From contig CANQVF010000003.1 of assembly GCA_947627185.1 (NCBI GenBank), forward strand, positions 34,843 through 98,842: a stretch of 64,000 nucleotides of DNA. The letters run 5' to 3'. Below the pieces are notes generated by a model, which ran no database searches, had not been told where the DNA came from, and saw nothing but the letters and a program-made list of their open reading frames with translations. Position numbers and translations under genes: made by a program. Numbering within the stretch: position 1 is the first letter of the stretch; each line of letters opens with the position of its first letter. The stretch comes from an uncultured Clostridia bacterium (GTDB lineage: Bacteria > Bacillota > Clostridia > TANB77 > CAG-508). Below, piece after piece: positions 26,002 to 33,462 of the stretch.

Positions 26002-26940
26002 ATGATAATAAATACAGGTATGAGAACTGATATACCAGCATTTTATTCTAAATGGTTATTAAACAGAATAAAAGAAGGCTATGTATATGTTAGAAATCCA
26101 TATTATAAACATCAAGTAACTAAATATAGTTTAAATCCGAATGTTGTTGATTGTTTATCATTTTGCACTAAAAATCCACATCCATTGATTTCTCATTTAT
26201 CAGAATTAGATAAATTCAAACAGTTTTGGTTTGTGACCATAACACCTTATGGAAAAGATATTGAACCAAATGTGCCAGATAAAAAACAAGTAATTAGTGA
26301 TTTTAAAAAGTTATCAGAACATTGCGGAAAAAATGCAGTAGCTATTCGATATGATCCAATATTTATAAATGAAAAATTTGATTTAAATATGCATGTTAGA
26401 TGCTTTGAAAAATTATTAAGTGAACTTAAAGGTTTCACAGAAGATTGTACTATTAGTTTTCTAGATATGTATGAAAAAGTAAAGAGAAATGCACCTGATT
26501 TAAGACCGCTAACAGAAAAAGAGCAGATAGAAATAGCAAAAGCATTTTCTAAAATAGGAAAACAAAATAACATTACAATACATTCTTGCTGTGAAAAAGA
26601 ATCTTTAAAAGATTATGGCTTAGATATATCTGGTTGCATGAGCAAAGAAATAATTGAAAAAGCAATAAAAAATAAATTAAATGCACCAAAAAATAATAGT
26701 AAAAGAAATGGATGTAATTGCTTATTAGGAAATGATATAGGTATGTATAATACTTGTATGCATCTATGTAAATATTGTTATGCAAATGCGAATTCAGGGT
26801 TAGTAAAAGAAAATATAAAAAAACATAATCCTAATTCTCCATTTTTAATTGGAGAATTAGAAGCAGAAGACAAAATAACAGAAGCAAAACAAAAGAGTTG
26901 GATTAATATAAATAATCAAATTACTTTTCTAACTAATTAA
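26002..26940 (+). CDS. DUF1848 family protein with C-terminal radical SAM-like cysteine motif
   Basis: A 312-residue member of DUF1848. The N-terminal part has the conserved opening TGMRTDIPAFYSKWLLNR and a barrel-like body with FWFVTITPYG and VAIRYDPIF. The C-terminal part carries CMHLCKYCYAN (about residues 252-262), a CX3CX2C cluster motif like that of radical SAM enzymes but placed at the end rather than the start, plus extra cysteines (CNCLLG, CCEKES). The family has no established function. ATG 26002 follows AAAAGGAAAA and lies 20 bases after the ABC-2 permease, so it may belong to that transcript; a hairpin follows. Confidence 0.88.
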   Translation: MIINTGMRTDIPAFYSKWLLNRIKEGYVYVRNPYYKHQVTKYSLNPNVVDCLSFCTKNPHPLISHLSELDKFKQFWFVTITPYGKDIEPNVPDKKQVISDFKKLSEHCGKNAVAIRYDPIFINEKFDLNMHVRCFEKLLSELKGFTEDCTISFLDMYEKVKRNAPDLRPLTEKEQIEIAKAFSKIGKQNNITIHSCCEKESLKDYGLDISGCMSKEIIEKAIKNKLNAPKNNSKRNGCNCLLGNDIGMYNTCMHLCKYCYANANSGLVKENIKKHNPNSPFLIGELEAEDKITEAKQKSWININNQITFLTN

Positions 26941-26954
26941 AAATATTTGCAAAG

Positions 26955-26985
26955 CTAATCGTTGTTTTCCTCACTCAACGATTAG
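26955..26985 (+). terminator. hairpin after the DUF1848 gene
   Basis: CTAATCGTTG (26955-26964) pairs perfectly with CAACGATTAG (26976-26985). The following DNA is T-rich but lacks a clean T-run, so termination is probable rather than certain. Confidence 0.6.
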
Positions 26986-27092
26986 TATGTTTACTTTATT
27001 TGTGTCTAGTTAAATAAAATAGAAATTCGCTATTTGTGGGGTGTTAATTTTTATACGTTTTTGCTATTCTTGAAGCGAAAGGAGAAAAAATT

Positions 27093-28244
27093 ATGGATAT
27101 TGTTAAAATTGGAAAATTTATCGCTGAAAAAAGAAAAGAAAAAAAATTAACACAAGAGCAACTTGCAGAAAAGATAGGAGTAACATCAAAAACAATTTCG
27201 AGATGGGAAAATGGAAATTATATGCCAGATATTTCTTTACTTAAACCTTTAAGCGAAGAATTAGGTATAACATTAAATGATTTGATTAGTGGAGAAAAAG
27301 TAGATAAAGAGCATTATCAAGAAAAGTTAGAAGAAAATATTATTAGTACAATAGATTATACAAACAAAAAAGTGTATGAGAAAAATAAAATAATAGCAGA
27401 AATTTTATTGATATTTGGAATTGGACTTACTTTTACAGCATTTACTATATTTCCATCAGAAAGTAGTTGGGGATCAATTTATTCTATATTTGGACTAATT
27501 ATTTCTTTAATAGGTTTTTCTAAACTTAATAAGAAAAAATCATATATAAAAAGATTATTTTTAAATTTAGGATATTTTGTGTTAGGACTAATAATATTAT
27601 TAGGAATAGACTATGCAAATGTAAAATTAAATAATATAGCACCAAGATTTTCTTACTTAATAACAACGAGTGAAAATATGATTGTTTATAAAGCACCATT
27701 TTGTAATGTTTATAGAATAAATAGAAACACAAAAAATGAATATTATATAGTTGATACTAAAAAAATTTATACAGAAGAAACTGTACCTGTATCTCCATTT
27801 GACAGAGATGAGGCAGGAATTGACAATATTATAAAATTCAAAAATCAATATATAGGAAATAATAGTAATGACAGCCATTTAATAGACAGTTTGCCACTTT
27901 CAGAGTATGGATATGTTTTTGAAATAGATTCAGAAAATTTAGGATTAACTATTGATTATTATATTACAGACTGGTATATAAATGAAAATCAATATTTAGA
28001 AAAATGTTTATTATATAATACTGTATCTATATTTTCTTTGATTGATAATGTTCAAGACATTAATTTTAATTTTAGTGGTAATTCATACAAAGTAAATAGA
28101 AAGCAAATTGAAAATTTGTATCCTAATTATAATGATATAGTAAGCAATGGGATAGATAAAGATAATTTTAACAAGTATTTAGAAAATAAAATGAATGATA
28201 ATGAATTTATAAAAAGCATTTTTAATAAAATATTTGTTAATTAA
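27093..28244 (+). CDS. XRE-family helix-turn-helix protein with membrane segments
   Basis: A 383-residue protein. Residues 1 to about 65 are a Cro/C1-type helix-turn-helix (KLTQEQLAEKIGVTSKTISRW, then the NGNYMPDISLLKPLSEELGI stretch). Residues about 103-180 form three hydrophobic segments. The rest (about 185-383) is probably extracytoplasmic, without a recognised family. Such membrane-tethered XRE proteins are common in Clostridia and may pass an external signal directly to DNA; no target is evident. ATG follows GCGAAAGGAG. It is monocistronic, with a new promoter and a terminator before the next gene. Confidence 0.82.
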   Translation: MDIVKIGKFIAEKRKEKKLTQEQLAEKIGVTSKTISRWENGNYMPDISLLKPLSEELGITLNDLISGEKVDKEHYQEKLEENIISTIDYTNKKVYEKNKIIAEILLIFGIGLTFTAFTIFPSESSWGSIYSIFGLIISLIGFSKLNKKKSYIKRLFLNLGYFVLGLIILLGIDYANVKLNNIAPRFSYLITTSENMIVYKAPFCNVYRINRNTKNEYYIVDTKKIYTEETVPVSPFDRDEAGIDNIIKFKNQYIGNNSNDSHLIDSLPLSEYGYVFEIDSENLGLTIDYYITDWYINENQYLEKCLLYNTVSIFSLIDNVQDINFNFSGNSYKVNRKQIENLYPNYNDIVSNGIDKDNFNKYLENKMNDNEFIKSIFNKIFVN

Positions 28245-28278
28245 ATTACGATTTGTGCGAATAATTTGTAAAAAACTC

Positions 28279-28396
28279 TTACAAAAAATTTAAAGGTATG
28301 TTATAATTTTATTCGTTGAGTAAAAAACATTAAGCCAATTTTATCAATGAGTAGCAATAAGCGTAAGTCCAATTGATTAAGGACTTATGCTTTTTT
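28279..28396 (+). promoter_or_regulatory. promoter and terminator-containing leader of the MATE gene
   Basis: TTACAA (28279-28284), a 17-base spacer and TATAAT (28302-28307) precede a leader that contains a rho-independent terminator: AAGCGTAAGTCC (28359-28370) with GGACTTATGCTT (28381-28392), then T. A nine-codon frame, MSSNKRKSN (28347-28376), runs through the 5' arm of the stem, so a translating ribosome would prevent the terminator from forming. This is the logic of ribosome-mediated attenuation, but the short frame lacks a good Shine-Dalgarno site. The hairpin could simply end the upstream gene. Confidence 0.45.
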
Positions 28397-28421
28397 GTGC
28401 TCAAAAATAAAGGAGGTTTTT

Positions 28422-29801
28422 ATGGAAAAAATTGATTTCGAAAATGACAAAATTTCTAAACTTATTAAGAAATTTGCAATACCATGCGTTATTAGTATGA
28501 TAGTTGCAGCACTTTATAACATTGTTGATCAAATATTTATAGGATGGAGCAAAGCTGGAGCATTTGGTAATGCTGCAACTAATATTGTATATCCATTTAC
28601 TGTTATAGCACTTGCTTTTGCTCTATTAGTAGGTGATGGAGCTGCAGCATTATTTAATTTATCTTTAGGAGCGAAAAATAAAGAAAAAGCAGATAAATCT
28701 ATTGGAAACGGATTAATACTTTTAATAATTATATCAGTTATTTTAACCATTTTAGGACTTGTTTTTAACAAACAGATATTAAGAATATTTGGAGGAAATC
28801 CAGATGAAGTACAATGCTATCAATATGCTAAAGATTATTTAAGAATTATTTGTTATGGACTACCTTTTTATATTATTGGTCAAGGATTAAATGCATCTAT
28901 AAGAAGTGATGGTAGTCCGAAATATGCTATGTTTGCAACAGTTATTGGAGCAATCTCTAATATTATTCTAGATCCAATATTTATATTTGTTTTTAATATG
29001 AGTGTTAAAGGAGCTGCCATAGCTACTATTATTGGTCAAATACTAACTTTTATAGTAAGTCTATTATATTTAAAAAAATCTAAATCTTTTAAGATAAATA
29101 AAGAGTCACTTAAATTAAACAAGGAAATATGTAAAAAGTCAATATCTTTAGGCCTTGCTTCATTAATTACTCAACTTGCTATTGTAATTATAATTGCGGT
29201 TGCAAATAATTTAGTGGGAAAATATGGATACACGACAGTAGCATCAACTGGTGTAGCTTATGGAGCAGTAACACCACTTGCGGTTATTGGAATATGCATG
29301 AAAGTGTTTGGTATTGTTGTATCAGTAGTTATAGGAGTATCTTTAGGTGGTATGCCTATTATTGGCTATAACATGGGAGCTAAAAATATACAAAGAGTTA
29401 AAGAAACAATTAAATATATTTTAATAACAAATTTTATAATTGGTTGTATTGCATTTATAATATTTGAATTATATCCAACATTTATTATTAATATTTTTGG
29501 AAATGATAATTCTTTTGAATATCTAGAATATGCTAAATATTGTTTAAGAATTTTCTTGGGTGGAATAATATTAACTTGTATGACTAAGTCATTATCAATT
29601 TTATTACAATCAATGGGATCTAGTTTAAAATCTACTTTACTTGCCCTTGCAAGAGATGTTATATTTTTCGTTCCAGCAATTATAATAATTGCAACATTAA
29701 GTCATAGTGTTGTAACAATGTTATGGAGTGCCATAATTGCAGATGTTTTATCATTTGTTTTAGGAATTTTATTATTAAAAAGTGAATTAAAAAATAAGTA
29801 A
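28422..29801 (+). CDS. MATE-family multidrug efflux transporter (MepA-like)
   Basis: A 459-residue protein with about twelve hydrophobic helices arranged as two homologous halves, as in MATE cation-drug antiporters. The opening (ISKLIKKFAIPCVISMIV, then ALYNIVDQIFIGW) and GDGAAALFNLSLG are typical of the MepA branch. Start: an in-frame ATG at 28395 exists, but ATG 28422 has AAAGGAGG at 28410-28416 and fits the family N-terminus. Expression may be controlled by the leader above. The hairpin overlapping its stop codon is better placed to terminate the opposite strand. Confidence 0.9.
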   Translation: MEKIDFENDKISKLIKKFAIPCVISMIVAALYNIVDQIFIGWSKAGAFGNAATNIVYPFTVIALAFALLVGDGAAALFNLSLGAKNKEKADKSIGNGLILLIIISVILTILGLVFNKQILRIFGGNPDEVQCYQYAKDYLRIICYGLPFYIIGQGLNASIRSDGSPKYAMFATVIGAISNIILDPIFIFVFNMSVKGAAIATIIGQILTFIVSLLYLKKSKSFKINKESLKLNKEICKKSISLGLASLITQLAIVIIIAVANNLVGKYGYTTVASTGVAYGAVTPLAVIGICMKVFGIVVSVVIGVSLGGMPIIGYNMGAKNIQRVKETIKYILITNFIIGCIAFIIFELYPTFIINIFGNDNSFEYLEYAKYCLRIFLGGIILTCMTKSLSILLQSMGSSLKSTLLALARDVIFFVPAIIIIATLSHSVVTMLWSAIIADVLSFVLGILLLKSELKNK

Positions 29802-29825
29802 TACAAATTACAAATTGTATTACTT
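29788..29825 (-). terminator. minus-strand terminator, candidate end of the type I toxin mRNA
   Basis: AAGTAATACAA (29796-29806) and TTGTATTACTT (29815-29825) form an 11-bp perfect stem with an eight-base loop. On the minus strand the stem is followed by ATTTTTTAATT, a T-run; on the plus strand by AAAATT. It overlaps the MATE stop codon. A minus-strand transcript from the promoter at 30150-30178 would end here after about 355 bases. Confidence 0.6.
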
Positions 29826-29834
29826 AAAATTAAT

Positions 29835-29863
29835 TTGACAAAATAAATAAATGACTATATAAT
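29835..29863 (+). promoter_or_regulatory. consensus sigma-A promoter of the antitoxin RNA
   Basis: TTGACA (29835-29840), exactly 17 bases, TATAAT (29858-29863): a perfect consensus promoter with no protein-coding gene behind it on this strand. It points to a short transcript starting near 29870. Confidence 0.85.
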
Positions 29864-29869
29864 AGTTAT

Positions 29870-29956
29870 AGGAAATGACAAATCCACAAACGTGGTTTTG
29901 CCGAATAGAGTTAACTCACATCTAAATCGTCAAATTTACAGATGTGAGTTTTTTTA
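29870..29956 (+). ncRNA. candidate antitoxin small RNA of a type I toxin-antitoxin locus
   Basis: Predicted RNA of about 87 bases between the consensus promoter and a strong terminator (AACTCACATCT at 29913-29923 with AGATGTGAGTT at 29940-29950, then T6). It contains no convincing ORF. It is fully antisense to the 3' part of the minus-strand toxin transcript and touches the toxin stop codon. Its first 32 bases nearly repeat the 5' end of the toxin mRNA (GGAAATGACA and GTGGTTTTGCC are shared). Abundant RNA of this design would pair with the toxin mRNA tail. The boundaries are predictions. Confidence 0.65.
29871..29902. repeat. left arm of a 32-base inverted repeat flanking the type I toxin locus
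   Basis: GGAAATGACAAA at the outside and GTGGTTTTGCC at the inside are identical to the reverse complement of 30109-30139; the centre diverges. Because both promoters fire inwards just outside these arms, both RNAs carry this sequence at their 5' ends, and the toxin mRNA also carries its complement near the 3' end. Confidence 0.8.
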
Positions 29957-30067
29957 TTTATGTAGTTGCTTGTTAACCCAGTTCTTATATAGAACTGTAG
30001 CTAAGGCAACGTTTAATGTTAAAGAAAACATTAAAGATATTATCCAAAATAGTATAACTTTAACCAT
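29954..30067 (-). CDS. small hydrophobic toxin-like peptide (type I system)
   Basis: A 37-residue peptide, MVKVILFWIISLMFSLTLNV followed by a basic tail (YKNWVNKQLHK type). One hydrophobic segment spans about residues 4-26 and the C-terminus is charged, which is the general form of type I membrane toxins. On the minus strand ATG (30067) follows GAGAGGTGGTGA. That site can be masked by CCACC at 30110-30106, which pairs with GGTGG at 30080-30076. The gene has its own minus-strand promoter (TTGATT-17-TATAAT), a convergent antisense RNA and a distal terminator. I do not recognise the exact family. It is too short for routine gene calling. Confidence 0.65.
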   Translation of the reverse strand: MVKVILFWIISLMFSLTLNVALATVLYKNWVNKQLHK

Positions 30068-30108
30068 AAACATCACCACCTCTCCCACGAAGAATCGTAA
30101 AAATTGGT

Positions 30109-30139
30109 GGCAAAACCACATCTGCTTTTTGTCATTTCC
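30109..30139. repeat. right arm of the inverted repeat flanking the type I toxin locus
   Basis: Reverse-complement partner of 29871-29902. It forms the first bases of the predicted toxin mRNA 5' untranslated region. Confidence 0.8.
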
Positions 30140-30149
30140 TGTGGAGGGG

Positions 30150-30178
30150 ATTATAAATCAAAGATAAATAAAAATCAA
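30150..30178 (-). promoter_or_regulatory. minus-strand promoter of the type I toxin mRNA
   Basis: Read on the minus strand: TTGATT (30178-30173), exactly 17 bases, TATAAT (30155-30150). Transcription would start near 30144 with CCCCTCCAC. The 77-base leader holds the inverted-repeat arm and the masking sequence for the Shine-Dalgarno site. Confidence 0.75.
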
Positions 30179-30282
30179 GCAAACAAAATAAATTTTTTGA
30201 TTATTTTAAAAAATTGATAATTATAATTTTTTATGATATAAAATCGATTAGATAAATAGTAAAATTTGTAGGAGATAACCAA

Positions 30283-31326
30283 ATGACTATTGAAGAAGAA
30301 TTATTCAAAAAAACAAGAGTTGATTTTGAAAAAATAATTGAATATGGATTTAAAAAAGAAAATTCTTCATATAAGTATTCTAAAAATATTATGAATAATA
30401 CTTTTAGAATAGATGTTGAAATAGATAATAGCGGAAAAGTTAAAGGAAAAGTTTACGATTTATCTTTTGAGGATGAATATACAAATTTTCGTATAGAAGA
30501 TAGTGTAGGTTCTTTTGTAGGACAAGTTAGAGCAGAATTTAATGATTTATTAAGTGATATTAAAAATAATTGCTTCATTAAAGAATCTTTTATATATGAG
30601 CAGTCTAATAGAATAGCAAAGGCAATAAAAGAAATGTATGGAGATGAGCCACAGTTTGAATGGGAAAAGTTTCCAGGATATGCTACTTTTAGAAATAAAG
30701 ATAGTAAAAAATGGTATGCTATAATAATGAATATTGACAAAAGTAAAATAGATAAAAATTCTACTGGAGAAATAGAAATAATTGATATAAAATTAGATTC
30801 AAAAGAAATAGAAGATTTATTAAAACAAGATGGATTTTATCCTGCATATCACATGAATAAAAAAAGCTGGATTACAATTATATTAAACAATACTGTATCA
30901 GATGAAAAGATATTGAAGTTAATTAAAGAAAGCTATTCATATACAGTAACAAATAAAAATAATGCTAAAAATGAATGGATAGTGCCTGCAAATCCTACAT
31001 ATTTTGATATAGATAAAGCTCTAGAAAAAAGTAATACAATAACATGGAAGCAAAGCACAGATATTAAGGTAAATGATATTGTTTATTTATATGTTGCAAG
31101 TCCTTATTCATCAATTATGTATAAATTTAGAGTAGTAGATGTAAATATTCCATATGAATATAAAGATAGAAATATGAGAATACAAAAAGTTATGAAAATA
31201 GATTTAATAAAAAGATATGAAAAAGGAAAATTATCATTAGAAAAATTAAAAGAATTTGGAATAAATGCAGTTAGAGGGCCAAGATATATGTCAATAGATT
31301 TAAGTAATTATATAAATAAAATGTAA
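30283..31326 (+). CDS. MmcQ/YjbR-family protein fused to an EVE-like C-terminal domain
   Basis: A 347-residue two-domain protein. The middle region (about residues 115-225) matches the MmcQ/YjbR fold: the WEKFPGYATFRNKDSKKWYAII opening is abbreviated here as FPGYATFR and KWYAII, followed by GFYPAYHMNKKSWITI. The first ~110 residues are the extra domain often found with it. The C-terminal ~115 residues begin WIVPANPTYFD and contain NDIVYLYVASP, like EVE/PUA-type domains that read modified bases. Binding of nucleic acid is therefore plausible but unproven. ATG follows TAGGAGAT. The bile salt hydrolase gene follows after 13 bases. Confidence 0.75.
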   Translation: MTIEEELFKKTRVDFEKIIEYGFKKENSSYKYSKNIMNNTFRIDVEIDNSGKVKGKVYDLSFEDEYTNFRIEDSVGSFVGQVRAEFNDLLSDIKNNCFIKESFIYEQSNRIAKAIKEMYGDEPQFEWEKFPGYATFRNKDSKKWYAIIMNIDKSKIDKNSTGEIEIIDIKLDSKEIEDLLKQDGFYPAYHMNKKSWITIILNNTVSDEKILKLIKESYSYTVTNKNNAKNEWIVPANPTYFDIDKALEKSNTITWKQSTDIKVNDIVYLYVASPYSSIMYKFRVVDVNIPYEYKDRNMRIQKVMKIDLIKRYEKGKLSLEKLKEFGINAVRGPRYMSIDLSNYINKM

Positions 31327-31339
31327 AGGGGGAATGTTT

Positions 31340-32314
31340 ATGTGTACTGCTGTAACTTATAGTACAAACGATCATTATTTTGGGAGAAATTTGGATTTAG
31401 AATATTCATATAAAGAAACTGTTACTATAACTCCTAGAAATTATGAATTTAATTTTAGAAAAGTAGAGCCAATCAAGAACCATTATGCGATTATTGGAAT
31501 GGCTTATGTTGCAAATGATTATCCACTTTATTATGATGCAATAAATGAAAAAGGTTTAGGAATGGCTGGACTTAATTTTCCAGGAAATGCTGATTATAAG
31601 GAAATAGAAGAAGGAAAGAATAATGTTGCACCTTTCGAATTTATTCCTTATATATTGTCACAATGTTCAAACATTGAAGAGGCAAAAAATTTATTACAAA
31701 ATATGAATATCGCTAAAATTAATTTTAGTGAAGAATTACCAGCTTCACCTTTACATTGGATAATTGCAGATAAGGAAAAATCAATAACAGTAGAGAGTGT
31801 AAAAAGCGGATTAAAAGTATATGATAATCCTGTTGGTGTTCTTACAAATAATCCAACTTTTGATATTCATCTATTTAATTTAAATAATTATATGAGTTTA
31901 TCAACAGAGCAACCAGAAAATAACTTTTCAAAAGATTTAAATTTAGAAACTTATAGTCGTGGAATGGGCGGAATGGGATTACCAGGAGACTTATCTTCTG
32001 CATCAAGATTTGTAAAAGCAACTTTTACTAAAATGAATTCAAAATCAGGTTCTTCAGAATCAGAAAGTATTAGTCAATTTTTTCATATACTAGAATCTGT
32101 ATATCAACAAAGAGGATTAGTTCACATGGGAAAAGGACAATATGAAATAACAATATATAGTTCATGTTGTAATATGGACAAAGGAATATATTATTATTTA
32201 ACTTATGAAAATAGTCAAATTACAGGAATTGATATGTATAAAGAAAATTTAGATGGTAATAATTTAATAAGTTATGATTTAATTAAAGGACAACAAATTT
32301 TTATGCAAAACTAA
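31340..32314 (+). CDS. bsh: bile salt hydrolase (choloylglycine hydrolase family)
   Basis: A 324-residue Ntn-hydrolase that removes glycine or taurine from conjugated bile acids. The start is decided by chemistry: the nucleophile must be Cys2, so translation should begin at ATG 31340 (MCTAVTYS), not at ATG 31334; AAAGGGGGA (31325-31333) serves it well. The other active-site positions are present: Arg and Asp in GRNLDLE, Asn in NEKGLGMAGLNFP, Asn in LTNNPTFD, and Arg in SSASRFVKATF. The overall sequence closely resembles the Clostridium perfringens enzyme, including GMGGMGLPGD and ENLDGNNLISYD. A penicillin V acylase activity is possible but less likely. Confidence 0.92.
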   Translation: MCTAVTYSTNDHYFGRNLDLEYSYKETVTITPRNYEFNFRKVEPIKNHYAIIGMAYVANDYPLYYDAINEKGLGMAGLNFPGNADYKEIEEGKNNVAPFEFIPYILSQCSNIEEAKNLLQNMNIAKINFSEELPASPLHWIIADKEKSITVESVKSGLKVYDNPVGVLTNNPTFDIHLFNLNNYMSLSTEQPENNFSKDLNLETYSRGMGGMGLPGDLSSASRFVKATFTKMNSKSGSSESESISQFFHILESVYQQRGLVHMGKGQYEITIYSSCCNMDKGIYYYLTYENSQITGIDMYKENLDGNNLISYDLIKGQQIFMQN

Positions 32315-32345
32315 AATTTATGTTAAAAAATAGGAGGAAAAAATT

Positions 32346-32912
32346 ATGAGAAAAAATATTAAAGTAACAGAGGCAATATTTCCAATGCCAGTTTTAATGG
32401 TAGCAACTTATAATGAAGATGGAAGTGTTGATGTCATGAATGCTGCTTGGGGTACAATGCTAGATAGAGATTATGTAATACTTAATTTAACAGAAACACA
32501 TAAAACAGTAAAAAATATTAAAAAAAGAAAAGCATTTACAGTTAGCATTGCAGATAGTAAGCATGTTGTAGAAGCAGATTATTTTGGAATAGCATCTGGA
32601 AATAATACTCCAAACAAATTTGAAAATAGCAAATTAACAGCTACAAAATCTGAAAATGTAGATGCACCAATTATAGATGAATTTCCAATCTGCATGGAAT
32701 GTGAATTTATAGAATACCAAGATGATAAATATGGCTGTGGAGTAGTTGGTAAAATAGTAAATGTAAATGCTGATGAATCAGTAATGAATGGAGATAATGT
32801 TGATATTAATTTAGTAAATGCCATAGCATTTGACCCATATACACATGGATATTATAAAGTTACAGAAAGAGTTGGAGAAGCTTTTAAAGATGGATTACAA
32901 CTAAAAAAATAA
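32346..32912 (+). CDS. flavin reductase-like (FMN-binding split barrel) protein
   Basis: A 188-residue protein of the flavin reductase-like family, with the typical opening PMPVLMVATYNEDGSVDVMN and then TETHKTVKNI, GIASGNNTPNKFE, and a C-terminal VNAIAFDP segment. Members bind FMN and act as NAD(P)H:flavin reductases or flavoprotein partners. AGGAGG precedes the ATG. It lies between the bile salt hydrolase and a Nudix gene on the same strand with gaps of about 30 bases, so the three may be cotranscribed. The electron acceptor is unknown. Confidence 0.88.
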   Translation: MRKNIKVTEAIFPMPVLMVATYNEDGSVDVMNAAWGTMLDRDYVILNLTETHKTVKNIKKRKAFTVSIADSKHVVEADYFGIASGNNTPNKFENSKLTATKSENVDAPIIDEFPICMECEFIEYQDDKYGCGVVGKIVNVNADESVMNGDNVDINLVNAIAFDPYTHGYYKVTERVGEAFKDGLQLKK

Positions 32913-32939
32913 TATTTGTTTTAAATGGAGAAATATAAT

Positions 32940-33365
32940 ATGAGAAAATTGAATTTAGTAGTAGTATTTAATAAAGATTTAGATAAAGCACTTTTCTGTA
33001 TTAGAGCAAAAGAGCCGTATAAAGGATTATATAACTTTGTTGGTGGGCGAGTAGAAGAAGGCGAAACAAATGATGAAGGAGCATATAGAGAACTATTTGA
33101 AGAAACAGGAATATCTAATAAAGATATAGAATTAGATCATTTTATGGATTTAAATTATTTTAAATATGAAAATAATTTACAAGTTTATTATGGAATTTTA
33201 AAACATGAAGTAGAATTAGTGGAAGAAAAAAATAAATTAGAATGGGTAACTATAAATGATAAATTATTAGACAATTCTAAATTTGCTGGGAACTATAATA
33301 TTCCTCATATTATAAGACAAATAAAAGTTTATTTGAAAAATGGTACTGGAATTGATAAATATTAA
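32940..33365 (+). CDS. Nudix hydrolase
   Basis: A 141-residue Nudix enzyme with a complete Nudix box: G-x5-E-x7-REL-x-EE-x-G-I within GGRVEEGETN and YRELFEETGI. These enzymes hydrolyse nucleoside diphosphates linked to another group; the similarity to MutT/8-oxo-dGTPase-type members cannot fix the substrate. ATG 32940 is preferred over the in-frame ATG 32925 because GGAG at 32927-32930 is then at proper distance. It ends shortly before the Fst-like locus. Confidence 0.88.
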   Translation: MRKLNLVVVFNKDLDKALFCIRAKEPYKGLYNFVGGRVEEGETNDEGAYRELFEETGISNKDIELDHFMDLNYFKYENNLQVYYGILKHEVELVEEKNKLEWVTINDKLLDNSKFAGNYNIPHIIRQIKVYLKNGTGIDKY

Positions 33366-33382
33366 AAAATCTAGAAAAAATA

Positions 33383-33411
33383 TGAACAAACCTTAATTAA
33401 AGTATTATACT
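33383..33411 (+). promoter_or_regulatory. plus-strand promoter of the Fst/par-like toxin RNA
   Basis: TGAACA (33383-33388), 17 bases, TATACT (33406-33411). The RNA would start near 33418 with a small stem-loop (ATCCTA with TAGGAT, 33419-33432), and ACCCATCC close to the start can pair with the G-rich ribosome site. Confidence 0.6.
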
Positions 33412-33462
33412 ATTACCCATCCTACATAGGATAAACCCTTTAGGAGAGGGGGGTGGGTTACT

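Noticed and set aside
28301..28396. preQ1 or other known riboswitch before the MATE gene
   Set aside because: The AAAAAACATTAAG segment recalls the preQ1 tail, but the required 5' stem and C-rich loop are missing.
29892..30167. 91-codon plus-strand open frame
   Set aside because: It is the antisense of the toxin transcript, crosses the antitoxin terminator and has no ribosome site or protein-like composition.
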